The notes: generated by a model from the sequence alone, not told the origin. A stretch of DNA of 64,000 nt from Dermacoccus abyssi (GCF_003515945.1 NZ_QWLM01000015.1:1-64000), one strand, 5' to 3'. Positions 42,844-50,690 are shown, counted from the first letter of the stretch. Numbers and translations are program-made.

Positions 42844-45501
42844 TCATGCTTCGCGGCGGGTCAGCGGCGGCGTGCGCCGGGCGAACGTCATCGAGATCGC
42901 CGCGGCGAGCAGGGGCACGCCGACGAGCAGGATGAGCAGCAGCCACCAGGGAACCACATAGGTTCCGGGGACGCTCGTGGCGCCGGTCTCGGTGTAAGCC
43001 GTTCCGGTGGCGTCCCGCGCCAGGATGAGGCCAGGCACGAGACCGATGGCGATGCCGACCACGCTGCCGATGAATCCGATCGCCGCGGCGTGGGCGCCGA
43101 CGATGCGGCGTCGCATCCCCAGCGGTGCTCCGACCGTGGCGAGCGTGGCCGCGTCGGCGCGTGACTCGGCATCGTTGAGCAGGGTCGAGATGACCGTTGT
43201 GATGATGACGAGCAGTCCGGCGAGCGCCGTCAGCGCGAGCAGAATCTGACTCATGGGGCTCGAGTAGCCGCGCTCGACATAGAGATCCAGGCCGAACGGG
43301 GCTGCAGCTTTGAGCTGCGCTTCCATCCGCGTGTCGATACCTCCTGCCGGCGCGACGTTCAGGGCATAGATCTCCGTCGGCACCTCGTGCTTCTCGGCGG
43401 TCGAACGCAACATGATCGCCGTCGTGCCACGGTCGGTCTTCATCGTGTCGTTGATCCGCTTCTCGGGAATCGGGGCCGCCTCGAGCGAAACCGGCGTGCA
43501 CGAGCTGGTCTTGGTTCGGCCGGTGTCGCTCCACTCGGCCACGAAGCGCTTCAGCGTGATGGTGTGGGGGCCCTGACGGGCCGGAGTCAGGATCTTCGCC
43601 GAGACCGAGCTCTTGGCCCCTGTCGAGAGCAGTACCCCGCCGCTCTCGAGGACCGAGCGCTGTGTCTCGCTCAGACCGAGGCGGTCCATGCCGCTGGCGT
43701 CGATGTACGTGGTCTCCAGCGACGCCGAGTCACGGTAATCACCGGCCGTGGGACAACTCTCGGCGAAGCCGATGAATTTCATCCCGTTGTCCCTGTTCAC
43801 CCACAGGGGGACGATCGGCGACGCGATGCGGCGTGCCGCGGCCAGGCCTGCGTCGACCTCCGCTTGCGTGCGGGGTTGTGTGCCGATGCCGCTGTAGTTC
43901 GTGAACTGTCCGGTCCCCATCGGGACGCTCGGCGTGTACGTGGCGCGCTCGTGCGCGTCAACGCTGGACGCGAGGACGGTGACGCCGGTGCACACGGCCA
44001 CCGTGGCCAGCACGGCACCCACGGACGCGGTGGCCCGTGTGCGCTGACGGCTGACGTCACGCACGGCGATGCGTGCCGTGAGGGGAAGGTGCCCCGCCAG
44101 TTTGCCGGCGGCCATGAGAACGTACGGCACGGCGAGGACGGCGCCGCCGAAGAACAGTGGCACGCCGACGTAGGCGAGGAGCGTCTGCTGAGAGGTGTCG
44201 TCATTGTCGAGCGTGACGGCCCGGTAGAGGCACAGCGTCCCGATGACGACACCGATGACGCCGACGACCGGCAGGCGTCGCTTGACCGTGCGCGACGAGA
44301 CCTGGCCGCGCAGAGCCGCGAGAAGGTTGGTGCGGCCGGCTGCCATCGCCGGTGCGAATGCCGCGACGAGCGAGGCGAACGTCGCGACGGCGACGATCGC
44401 GAGCATCCAGCTGACGCGGATGTCGATCGGTGGAGTGATGCCGTAGAAGCGGACCCGGATGAAGTGACCGGCAGCGGCGCCCAGCGCGGTGCCGAGCAGC
44501 GTGGCCACCACGGCCGTCAGGGCGCCGAGGAGCATCGCCTCGGCCATGACCACGCGGCGCAACATGCCGCGCGTACCACCGTTGGCGGCGACGAGCCCGA
44601 GCGTGCGGCGTTGACGCGTGGCACTCGCAGCGAAGGCGGGAGCGGCGAGCAGCGCCGTCACGGCGACGAACGCCATCGTGCCGACGGCAATGCCGAGAGC
44701 CATACCGGGGTCGGTGGCCGTGGGTGCGACTTCTTCCTCGATGGCGGTACCCGGTGCGCTCACGGTGAGGCCGTACTTCTGCCACGACCGAGCTTCTGAA
44801 GAACTCCACGCCCGGGAGTCGGAGACGAGGAAGCTCACGTTCGTCGGACGAACGCCCTCGGGTGCCGGCCCGACGACGGCGACGCCGGGCACTCCGGCGC
44901 TGGTCACCCCGACCACTGTCACGGGGCTGGCGCTACCGTCGTGCACGCGCATGCCCAGCGGGCCGCTGGTGGGCAGGCCGATGATCCGTCCGTAGTCGGT
45001 GATGACGACCTCACCCGGCCGCTGGGGAGCCCGCCCCTCCTTGATCCTGAACTGCTGGCGCAGGATGGGGCTGGTGAGGTCGGTGAGCACCACCGAGCCT
45101 CTCGTGGCCGTGAAACCTGACCCGTTCGGTACCGGCGAGAAGACGCCGTACTCCTCGCTGAGGCCGATGGCAGGCGCGTCGGCCTGGCGCGAGATCTCGG
45201 TTGCAGTGGGGGGCTCGGCCTGCGTGACTTTGCGACCCGAGGCCGGGAAGGCCGTGATCGCCCGCGCGCCGGATGCCTGCTCGTCGTTGACCGTCACGAC
45301 GGCACTGACCCCCCGGGAGCGCATCGCGGCGTCCTCGTCGGGCGAGATGTCCACCGTGGCGATGGCCGTGAGTCCCGCGGCCATGACGACGACGGGCAGG
45401 AAGATGAGCAGTGCGGCGAGAGCGGAGCGGCCCTTGTAGCGCTTGAGGTCGCGTAAGGCGAGACGGAGGGGTAGGCGCCAACCGCTGAGGGGAGCAGACA
45501 T
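42844..45501 (-). CDS. Large ABC transporter permease, two FtsX domains
   Basis: The 885-residue protein has an N-terminal helix, a large extracytoplasmic domain (about 40-270), a first set of FtsX helices (about 280-420), further helices and a second large domain (about 500-740), and a final FtsX set near the C-terminus (LLALTALAGLLVIITTVISTLL and the segments following). It is the type that works with the neighbouring ATPase in antibiotic or lipid export. The ATG at 45501 lies 1 nt after the stop of the small gene at 45503. Substrate unknown. Confidence 0.88.
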   Translation of the reverse strand: MSAPLSGWRLPLRLALRDLKRYKGRSALAALLIFLPVVVMAAGLTAIATVDISPDEDAAMRSRGVSAVVTVNDEQASGARAITAFPASGRKVTQAEPPTATEISRQADAPAIGLSEEYGVFSPVPNGSGFTATRGSVVLTDLTSPILRQQFRIKEGRAPQRPGEVVITDYGRIIGLPTSGPLGMRVHDGSASPVTVVGVTSAGVPGVAVVGPAPEGVRPTNVSFLVSDSRAWSSSEARSWQKYGLTVSAPGTAIEEEVAPTATDPGMALGIAVGTMAFVAVTALLAAPAFAASATRQRRTLGLVAANGGTRGMLRRVVMAEAMLLGALTAVVATLLGTALGAAAGHFIRVRFYGITPPIDIRVSWMLAIVAVATFASLVAAFAPAMAAGRTNLLAALRGQVSSRTVKRRLPVVGVIGVVIGTLCLYRAVTLDNDDTSQQTLLAYVGVPLFFGGAVLAVPYVLMAAGKLAGHLPLTARIAVRDVSRQRTRATASVGAVLATVAVCTGVTVLASSVDAHERATYTPSVPMGTGQFTNYSGIGTQPRTQAEVDAGLAAARRIASPIVPLWVNRDNGMKFIGFAESCPTAGDYRDSASLETTYIDASGMDRLGLSETQRSVLESGGVLLSTGAKSSVSAKILTPARQGPHTITLKRFVAEWSDTGRTKTSSCTPVSLEAAPIPEKRINDTMKTDRGTTAIMLRSTAEKHEVPTEIYALNVAPAGGIDTRMEAQLKAAAPFGLDLYVERGYSSPMSQILLALTALAGLLVIITTVISTLLNDAESRADAATLATVGAPLGMRRRIVGAHAAAIGFIGSVVGIAIGLVPGLILARDATGTAYTETGATSVPGTYVVPWWLLLILLVGVPLLAAAISMTFARRTPPLTRREA

Positions 45502-45502
45502 G

Positions 45503-45808
45503 TCAGCCCTCCTTGCGGGTGGCGGCCCGGGCCGCCATGACGAGAGCGCCGGCGGCGGACGCAGCGAGCACGATCTGAGCGCTCGTGGAATCGAAAAGCA
45601 CACCGTCGAGGTAGGTCGTGTCCTCGGCCGTCGCCGCCGACGGCGTGCCGTGGGTCGGTGCCCACGTGCTCACGGCGACGGGCCCGGCAGGCTCGGCGTG
45701 GGCGGGCTCGGCGCTCGCGGTAGCGACCTGGGCGCCGGCGCCCATCAGGGTGAGCAGCAGCGATGCGGCGGCGATGCGGCGGGCCGGGACGCGGGAGGAC
45801 TTCGTCAT
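45503..45808 (-). CDS. Small membrane-anchored protein inside the ABC operon
   Basis: The 101-residue protein has an N-terminal signal-like hydrophobic segment (ASLLLTLMGAGAQVATA), a short exported Pro/Ala/Thr region, and a second hydrophobic segment (IVLAASAAGALVMAAR) before a basic end. It overlaps the upstream ATPase gene by 4 bp and abuts the permease gene, so it is made together with both. Its place between ATPase and permease suggests an accessory subunit. I do not recognise a family. Confidence 0.6.
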   Translation of the reverse strand: MTKSSRVPARRIAAASLLLTLMGAGAQVATASAEPAHAEPAGPVAVSTWAPTHGTPSAATAEDTTYLDGVLFDSTSAQIVLAASAAGALVMAARAATRKEG

Positions 45809-46527
45809 GACGTCACCTGCTCGCTCGTCTCGGCGCCCTCCGGGAGGTCGCCCACGACGTCGACGACGGCACCGTCACGCAGGTTGACGATGCGGTCGGC
45901 CCACGAGGCGTGACGCGAGTCGTGGGTGACGAGCAGAACGGCAGCGCCAGCGTCACAGCGGTCACGCAGCACCATGAGCACCTCTTCGCCGGTGACGGAG
46001 TCGAGGGCACCGGTCGGCTCGTCGGCGAGCACGAGGCTGCGGTCGCCGACGAGCGACCGAGCGATCGCGACGCGCTGCTGCTGGCCGCCCGACATCTCCT
46101 CGGGGTAGCGGTCGGCGAGATCCTCGAGGCCGACCGACGCGAGCGCAGCGATGCCGGCCTTGCGGGCGTCGCGGGTGCTGAGGCCGTCGAGTTCGAGAGG
46201 CAGGGCGGCGTTCTCGGCGGCGGTCAGTGCCGGGACGAGGTTGAGGTCCTGAAAGACGAATCCGACGCGCGTACGGCGAAGCGCCGCCATCTCCCGCTGC
46301 GGCAGCCCGACGATCGAGGCGCCGCCGACGAGTACGTCACCGGAGGTCGGAGCGTCGAGGCCCCCGGCCATGTTGAGGAGCGTCGACTTGCCCGAGCCCG
46401 ACGGCCCCATGACGGCGACGAGCTCGCCCGGGTAGAGCGCGAGGTCGACCTCGCGCAGAGCATGGACGTCACCGGCCGGTGACGTGTGGGTCTTGCTGAC
46501 GTGTCGCAACTCGAGTGTCGGCTTCAT
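45805..46527 (-). CDS. ABC transporter ATP-binding protein (LolD/MacB type)
   Basis: The 240-residue protein has Walker A GPSGSGKST, Q-loop FQDLNLV, the signature MSGGQQQRVAIARSL, Walker B LVLADEPTGALD and H-loop VTHDS. It is the first gene of the operon ATPase - small protein - permease - padR. GGAGGG lies 7-8 nt before the ATG at 46527. The operator-like repeats 84-128 nt upstream point to control by PadR. Confidence 0.95.
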   Translation of the reverse strand: MKPTLELRHVSKTHTSPAGDVHALREVDLALYPGELVAVMGPSGSGKSTLLNMAGGLDAPTSGDVLVGGASIVGLPQREMAALRRTRVGFVFQDLNLVPALTAAENAALPLELDGLSTRDARKAGIAALASVGLEDLADRYPEEMSGGQQQRVAIARSLVGDRSLVLADEPTGALDSVTGEEVLMVLRDRCDAGAAVLLVTHDSRHASWADRIVNLRDGAVVDVVGDLPEGAETSEQVTS

Positions 46528-46610
46528 CTTCGTTCCCTCCGTGAGGATCGGTCCGGTTCGCCGTTCCCTCCCCGAGACAACGAGCCGGACCGGCTCCCGT
46601 TCCATCCGCG

Positions 46611-46655
46611 CATACGCAGTATGTATACCCGGTATGGAGATGTATACCGGGTATG
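46611..46655 (-). promoter_or_regulatory. Tandem palindromic operator of the ABC-padR operon
   Basis: CATACGCAGTATG (46611-46623) is a perfect palindrome with a 3-nt centre. It overlaps ATGTATACCCGGTATG (46621-46636), and ATGTATACCGGGTATG (46640-46655) follows 3 nt later. The last two share 14 or more of 16 bases and each contains ATACC/GGTAT arms. Three palindromes in 45 bp, in an AT-richer segment just upstream of the ATPase gene, are a plausible PadR binding array. Confidence 0.65.
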
Positions 46656-46683
46656 TCGATGAGGGCGCAAGAGCGACACGCAC

Positions 46684-46718
46684 GAGCCCACGGCGAGCAA
46701 TGCGCTCGTCGTGGGCTC
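46684..46718 (-). terminator. Terminator-like hairpin after the quinone oxidoreductase gene
   Basis: GAGCCCACGGCGAGC (46684-46698) and GCTCGTCGTGGGCTC (46704-46718) form a 15-bp stem with one mismatch and a 5-nt loop. It lies 22 nt past the stop of the gene at 46741 and close to the PadR-type operator. The strong stem is followed by no clear T run. Confidence 0.6.
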
Positions 46719-46740
46719 GGTCAACGGAGTGGCTGTGCGA

Positions 46741-47718
46741 TCAGACGGTGAGGAGCACCTTGCCGATGTGCTGCGAGGCGGCGAGCTCGCGGTGGGCGTC
46801 TGCCGCCCGGGTGAGGGGGTAGGTGGCGTGCACGATCGGACGCACCGCGCCGGATTCGACGAGCGGCCAGACGTTTTCGCGCACGTGCGCGACGATGGCG
46901 GCCTTCTCCTCGCGCGGGCGTGAGCGCAGACCCGTCGCGGTGATCTGCGCGCGCTTGGCGAGCAGCTTCGACAGGTCGAGTTCGGCCTTCGTCCCGCCCT
47001 GCATGCCGATGACGACGAGCCGCCCGCTTGGCGCGAGAGCCGCGATGTTGCGTTCGAGGTACTTGGCTCCGACGACATCGAGGATGACGTTCGCACCGCC
47101 TTCGGCGTCCATCGCGTCGACGAAGTCGTCCTCGCGATAGTTGATGAGAATGTCTGCTCCGAGCGCCTTGCAGGCGGCGAGCTTCTCCGCCGAGCCGGCC
47201 GTCACGGCGACGCGGGCGCCGGACGCCTTGGCGAGCTGGATGGCCATCGTGCCGATGCCACTGCCGCCGCCGTGGACGAGGACGAGTTCGCCGGGTTGGA
47301 GGTCGGCCGTGAGGAAGACGTTCGACCAGACGGTGGAGGCAACCTCCGGGAGCGCTGCTGCGGTGACGAGGTCAATGCCGTGGGGGACCGGCAGGATCTG
47401 GCCGACCGGGGCCACGACGTACTCGGCGTAACCGCCTCCGGCAAGGAGCGCGCAGACCTCGTCGCCGACCTTCCACCCCAGCGTGTCGGTTCCGACGGCC
47501 TCGATCGTGCCGGAGACCTCGAGCCCCGGAAGCTCCGATTCGCCGGGCGGCGGCGGATAGAAACCCTGACGCTGCATGAGGTCCGCGCGGTTGACGCCTG
47601 CAGCCGCGACGCGGATGAGCACCTCGTCGCCGGCGAGGTCTGCGGGGCTGGGCGTGTCGACGTCGGCGGGAGTGAGGACGCTCTCGTCACCGAACTCGGG
47701 CAGCGTGATAGCGAGCAT
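46741..47718 (-). CDS. NAD(P)H-quinone oxidoreductase, PIG3-like
   Basis: The 325-residue medium-chain dehydrogenase/reductase has GVNRADLMQRQGFYPPPPG in the N-terminal part, a quinone-oxidoreductase nucleotide motif VLVHGGGSGIGTMAIQLAKASGARVAVTAGS, and the ending AADAHRELAASQHIGKVLLTV. It lacks the structural zinc Cys set of alcohol dehydrogenases, as expected for the QOR/PIG3 group. It reduces quinones with NADPH and may guard against oxidative stress. TAGGCT stands 6 nt before the ATG. Confidence 0.9.
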   Translation of the reverse strand: MLAITLPEFGDESVLTPADVDTPSPADLAGDEVLIRVAAAGVNRADLMQRQGFYPPPPGESELPGLEVSGTIEAVGTDTLGWKVGDEVCALLAGGGYAEYVVAPVGQILPVPHGIDLVTAAALPEVASTVWSNVFLTADLQPGELVLVHGGGSGIGTMAIQLAKASGARVAVTAGSAEKLAACKALGADILINYREDDFVDAMDAEGGANVILDVVGAKYLERNIAALAPSGRLVVIGMQGGTKAELDLSKLLAKRAQITATGLRSRPREEKAAIVAHVRENVWPLVESGAVRPIVHATYPLTRAADAHRELAASQHIGKVLLTV

Positions 47719-47724
47719 GTTTCG

Positions 47725-47730
47725 AGCCTA
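47725..47730 (-). promoter_or_regulatory. Candidate -10 element (TAGGCT), leaderless
   Basis: TAGGCT on the minus strand lies 6 nt upstream of the ATG at 47718. It is identical to the hexamer before dnaX and before the YciI gene. Confidence 0.6.
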
Positions 47731-47819
47731 TGTGACGAAGCTCCGCGCGGGACGGGGCGGTTGGTCAGGCTTGCCTCGTCTCACCTGCGCCACGCCGAAT
47801 GAAGTGGCACGATGCAGAT

Positions 47820-48329
47820 ATGAAGCTCAGCGCAGATCTCGAAAAGGCATTCAACGACCAGATCACCCTCGAGTTCGAGGCCTCGATCGTCTACCGCCAG
47901 CTCGCCATCGAGCTCGACGCCATGGACCTCCCGGGCATGGCTGCGTGGCTGCGGCACCAGGCGGACGAGGAGATCGTCCACGCCAACAAGTTCATCGACC
48001 ACTTGCTCGACCGCGACAACCACCCGAAGATCGGCTCCCAGATGGCTCCGAGCGTCGAGGTTTCGACCGTGCTCGACGCCTTCGAAGTGGCCTACGCGCA
48101 CGAGAAGAAGGTCTCGGAATCGATCCGCGAGCTGTACCGCTCCGCCGATTCCGAGGGTGACCTCGACTCGCGTCCGCTGCTCAACTGGTTCCTCACCGAG
48201 CAGATCGAGGAAGAGGCGACGGTCAGCGAGATCGTCGGTCGCGTCGAACTCATCAAGGACGACGGCCCCGGCCTCCTGCGCCTCGACGAGGAGCTCGGTC
48301 AGCGCCCCACGCGTTCGACCGAGGGCTGA
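47820..48329 (+). CDS. ftnA: Ferritin (non-haem bacterial ferritin)
   Basis: The 169-residue protein has the ferritin four-helix pattern: ITLEFEASIVYRQLAIELDAMDLPGMAAWLRHQADEEIVHANKFIDHL, with the Glu, Glu-x-x-His residues of the ferroxidase centre, and the second half EEEATVSEIVGRVELIKDD. It stores iron as ferric oxide. The ATG at 47820 gives the usual family opening (MKLSADLEKAFNDQI); an upstream in-frame ATG at 47799 is possible. Iron control is likely but no convincing IdeR/DtxR box was found. Confidence 0.93.
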   Translation: MKLSADLEKAFNDQITLEFEASIVYRQLAIELDAMDLPGMAAWLRHQADEEIVHANKFIDHLLDRDNHPKIGSQMAPSVEVSTVLDAFEVAYAHEKKVSESIRELYRSADSEGDLDSRPLLNWFLTEQIEEEATVSEIVGRVELIKDDGPGLLRLDEELGQRPTRSTEG

Positions 48330-48351
48330 TCCGCGGTTCCTCCGGACGCAG

Positions 48352-48395
48352 AAAGCGGCCGGTACCTGCTCATCCGAGCGGGTACCGGCCGCTTT
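48352..48395. terminator. Bidirectional terminator between ferritin and TetR genes
   Basis: AAAGCGGCCGGTACC (48352-48366) and GGTACCGGCCGCTTT (48381-48395) form a perfect 15-bp stem with a 14-nt loop. The stem ends with T on the plus strand and with T on the minus strand, so it can serve both convergent genes. Confidence 0.8.
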
Positions 48396-48413
48396 TCACG
48401 AGCCGGAGAGGCG

Positions 48414-48995
48414 TCAGGCCGTGGCAGCCACGTGCACGCGGGGAAGCGTGCGTGCCTGATCGATGAGGTGGTGCTCGACGGTGTCGAGCGCTGCGGCCGT
48501 GCGGGCTGCGCGTGCCACGGTCGTGGCACCGTTGAGGGAGCAGAGGGCGAGGGTGGCGAAGGAGCGGGCAGCCTCGGGCTCGACGCCGCACTCGCGGAGG
48601 CCGTCGCTCAGGGTGTCGACGAACGTGGCGAAGACCACGGCGCATCGGTCGAGCTGTTCGGTGTTCTCCGCTGCGACGGTGACGGCGGTGGCGGCGCAAC
48701 CCACTTCGAATTCGCCGTCGAGAACGTACGCGCGGTAGCCGTCGAGCACCGAACGAACGAACTGCTCGGGGTTGGCGCGGCGGATGGAGCCGATCTTCTC
48801 GACGAAGGTCTCTGCGTTTGCATCGAGAGCAGCAAGGACGAGTTCCTGCTTTCCCCCGGGGAAGTGGTGGTAGATCGAGCCGCGCGGGGTGCCCGTTGCC
48901 TGGGTGACCTCCGCGAACGAGGTGGATTGGAGGCCGCGTCGCGACAACAGGTCGCAAGCGCCCACGATCATGCGCCGACGCACGTTCTTGGCCAT
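48414..48995 (-). CDS. TetR-family transcriptional regulator
   Basis: The 193-residue protein has the TetR N-terminal helix-turn-helix (IVGACDLLSRRGLQSTSFAEVTQATGTPRGSIYHHFPGGKQEL). The all-helical C-terminal part resembles the TetR_C_10 group and contains CAATAVTVAAENTEQLD. The ATG at 48995 has AGGAGG 8 nt upstream. No obvious target lies adjacent; upstream is a 700-bp region without genes. Confidence 0.9.
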   Translation of the reverse strand: MAKNVRRRMIVGACDLLSRRGLQSTSFAEVTQATGTPRGSIYHHFPGGKQELVLAALDANAETFVEKIGSIRRANPEQFVRSVLDGYRAYVLDGEFEVGCAATAVTVAAENTEQLDRCAVVFATFVDTLSDGLRECGVEPEAARSFATLALCSLNGATTVARAARTAAALDTVEHHLIDQARTLPRVHVAATA

Positions 48996-49341
48996 GAAAC
49001 ATCCTCCTGTGGGGCTTGCAGTGCGGTCGTGCCGCCTGCGAGCGATCATGCTGACTGGTGGTCCCACGCCGAGTGACGTTGGCATGGCACACGATACGCG
49101 AGTATTTGGACGGTTGTACGAATCCCAGTTGGGTCCTGAGCCTGGGCGAACAATGGGTGGCAGCCCGAGCGCAAGGCTCTGAAGAAACCAGATGGTTGTT
49201 GGTCAATATACCGGACGCCCGGGTTGGCGAGCGGAAGAGAGCACAGCGACTTCTTACTGAGATCGCCCGGATGCGCTGCGAAGCGGGTTCCGTTTCGCGG
49301 AGTTGGAAAATCGTCCAACTGTGGTGAGGTGGCCCGTTTTG

Positions 49342-49395
49342 CCCGTCACGTCGGGGGATCGTCGGCCCCGAGTGCGCGCAAAGCGGCGTGACGGG
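49342..49395. other. Nested inverted repeat
   Basis: CCCGTCACG (49342-49350) and CGTGACGGG (49387-49395) are perfect 9-bp complements. Between them TCGGGG (49351-49356) and CCCCGA (49366-49371) pair to form an inner stem that stacks directly on the outer one. The shape is a stem with a side loop and could be part of a structured RNA or a binding site. Confidence 0.4.
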
Positions 49396-49546
49396 ACCTT
49401 GGTCCCCACTTTTCGATCTGGTGGAAATGAGGGGCACTTTGGGGTGTGTGGCCCCTCCCTGTGGGTGGAGGGTGCGTCCTCAGTGGCTGGAGTGGGCGTC
49501 ATCGGTTCGTCGAGTGGTCCGACCGACAGGCGGTGGGCCTTCTCCG

Positions 49547-49565
49547 TCTGGCGGTGGCGGTGGGA
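49547..49565. repeat. 19-bp copy of the tRNA-Ser 3' end
   Basis: TCTGGCGGTGGCGGTGGGA at 49547-49565 is identical to 49700-49718, which is the 3' end of the tRNA-Ser gene including its CCA and acceptor strand. The copies are 153 bp apart in the same orientation. Such duplications are left by integrases that use tRNA 3' ends, but the run is GGCGGTGG-rich and could arise by chance. Confidence 0.5.
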
Positions 49566-49635
49566 GCCGTCGTGACGCGCGGGGCTCGCTGTCGCTCGCT
49601 CGCGCGTCACTCCTCCCAAATCCCCCGTGCTTCAT

Positions 49636-49703
49636 CAGATACGAATGGACCCCCACCCAGGGCGACTTCGTCGCTGGTCCTGGGTGGGGGTCATTCGTAT
49701 CTG
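49636..49703. other. Long composite hairpin ending at the tRNA-Ser 3' end
   Basis: The left arm (49636-49661) and right arm (49679-49703) pair over 25 bp with one bulged base (CAGATACGAATG-GACCCCCACCCAGG). The loop contains a second stem GCGAC-TTC-GTCGC (49662-49674). The right arm runs into the tRNA-Ser CCA end, so the tRNA transcript could read straight into it. It may serve as transcription terminator or processing signal. Confidence 0.65.
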
Positions 49704-49791
49704 GCGGTGGCGGTGGGATTTGAACCCACGGTGGAGTCACCCCCACACACGCTTTCGAGGCGTGCTCCTTAGGCCGCTCGGACACGCCACC
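49702..49791 (-). tRNA. tRNA-Ser (anticodon CGA)
   Basis: The minus strand folds into a class II tRNA: acceptor stem GGTGGCG paired with CGCCACC, anticodon arm CACGC-CTCGAAA-GCGTG with anticodon CGA, a long variable arm (GTGTGGGGGTGACTCCACC region) and a T-arm GTGGG-TTCAAAT-CCCAC. The discriminator base G is followed by a genome-encoded CCA. It reads UCG codons. Confidence 0.95.
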
Positions 49792-49872
49792 GCCAGAAAG
49801 ATTACAACAGTGGGTCACTGAGTCAAAAACGGGATGACCGGGGCGTGAGGAATGTCGTAAGCCCGCTGGTGA

Positions 49873-50388
49873 TCAGGAGCAGCTGGGTGAGGCGGACGGC
49901 TTCTCCGCGGCCTTCTCGAGCGTCGGGAACTGCGGGCCGACGACAACATCGACACCAGCGCCGTCGCGCCCGTCCTGGACGAGCTTCGCGCCCGGGACGC
50001 GTGGCTCGACGTACTTCTTGGCGTTCTGGGCTCCGCCCGGACCGAACCGAATCTCGCCCACGCTGGAGATCTTCTTCTTGTACGGGTCGTTGCTCACCGT
50101 GCCGACATTGAACTCGTACGTGCGCAAGGCGTCGGCGGCGTCACCGGCAGCGCCCTTCGGACCGCCCGCGTTGTAGACGTTGACGGGGAACGTGGCCTGA
50201 GGCGGCAGCGATGTCGTCGTGCCGCTGGGGCACTCGCCGGCCTTCGGCTTGCTCGGCTGGGACATGAACGTGGCGGCGAAGACGACGGAGCCGATGACCA
50301 GGAGGGCGCAGAGCGTCAGGATCGCCAACGAGCGCCGCTCGCGCCGACGGCGGGCACGCTCGAGACCGTTGTCGCGGACGTAGCTCAC
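49873..50388 (-). CDS. Membrane protein with LytR_C domain
   Basis: The 171-residue protein has a basic N-terminus, one membrane helix (about residues 21-43) and an extracytoplasmic LytR C-terminal domain (FPVNVYNAGGPKGAAGDAADALRTYEFNVGTVSNDPYKKK and VVVGPQFPTLEK). It lacks the LCP catalytic domain that LytR_C usually accompanies, so it may act as a partner in wall-polymer attachment. The 4-bp overlap with the upstream gene at 50385 couples them. A second LytR_C protein lies at 52377. Confidence 0.82.
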   Translation of the reverse strand: MSYVRDNGLERARRRRERRSLAILTLCALLVIGSVVFAATFMSQPSKPKAGECPSGTTTSLPPQATFPVNVYNAGGPKGAAGDAADALRTYEFNVGTVSNDPYKKKISSVGEIRFGPGGAQNAKKYVEPRVPGAKLVQDGRDGAGVDVVVGPQFPTLEKAAEKPSASPSCS

Positions 50389-50678
50389 AGCGAAAGCACC
50401 CTGGCGTGGAACGTGGAACGCTGCTGCAACGCGGCGCGCAGGGCGCGGTGCAGGCCGTCCTCGAGGTACAGCTCGCCGCTGTAGGCGACGACGTGCGCGA
50501 AGATGTCCCCGTAGAAGGTCGAATCCTGCGAAAGCAGCGCCGAGAGATCGAGCGTGGCGCGGGTGGTCGTCAGATCTGCGAGGCGGACGACACGCGGCGT
50601 GATCGGCGACCAGTCCTTGGGCGTCACGAGGCCGTGGTCGGGGTAGGGGCGCGAGTCGCCGACGGCCTTGAAGATCAC
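50385..50678 (-). CDS. Conserved actinobacterial protein, sometimes labelled VapB-like
   Basis: The 97-residue protein (MIFKAVGDSRPYPDHGLVTPKDW to LYLEDGLHRALRAALQQRSTFHARVL) is a widely conserved actinobacterial protein that I recognise by this pattern; databases have labelled members as VapB-type antitoxins. No toxin gene with a PIN domain is adjacent, so the label is doubtful. It is co-translated with the LytR_C protein, and a TAAAAT hexamer lies 6 nt before its GTG start. Function unknown. Confidence 0.75.
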   Translation of the reverse strand: MIFKAVGDSRPYPDHGLVTPKDWSPITPRVVRLADLTTTRATLDLSALLSQDSTFYGDIFAHVVAYSGELYLEDGLHRALRAALQQRSTFHARVLSL

Positions 50679-50684
50679 GGTCTC

Positions 50685-50690
50685 ATTTTA
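50685..50690 (-). promoter_or_regulatory. Candidate -10 element (TAAAAT), leaderless
   Basis: TAAAAT on the minus strand stands 6 nt before the GTG at 50678. It is the closest match to TATAAT among the hexamers seen in this window. It is divergent from the candidate element at 50728. Confidence 0.65.

Larger units (their letters stand above)
48996..49701. other. Gene-poor region upstream of tetR and around the tRNA-Ser 3' flank
   Basis: About 700 bp holds no reading frame that looks like a real gene; the longest frames (about 90 to 120 codons) have shifting composition and no ribosome-binding site or family motif. GC content falls near 49080-49330. The region contains two nested inverted-repeat structures (49342-49395 and 49636-49703) and a copy of the tRNA-Ser 3' end (49547-49565). 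It probably contains the tetR promoter and the tRNA terminator region. Confidence 0.6.

Noticed and set aside
47767-47776. Possible IdeR/DtxR box AGGCTTGCCT before ferritin
   Set aside because: It matches only a ten-base part of the 19-bp consensus, lacks the flanking TTA/TAA parts, and is in a GC-rich region where such matches are frequent.
49303-49575. Small plus-strand gene of 90 codons
   Set aside because: No ribosome-binding site, no family motif, Arg/Trp/Gly-rich composition and overlap with several other frames. The nearby WRWDLNPR-like frame is a typical spurious frame across a tRNA-Ser gene.
50385-50678. VapB-type toxin-antitoxin module
   Set aside because: No PIN-domain toxin or other toxin gene is next to it; its neighbour encodes a LytR_C protein.
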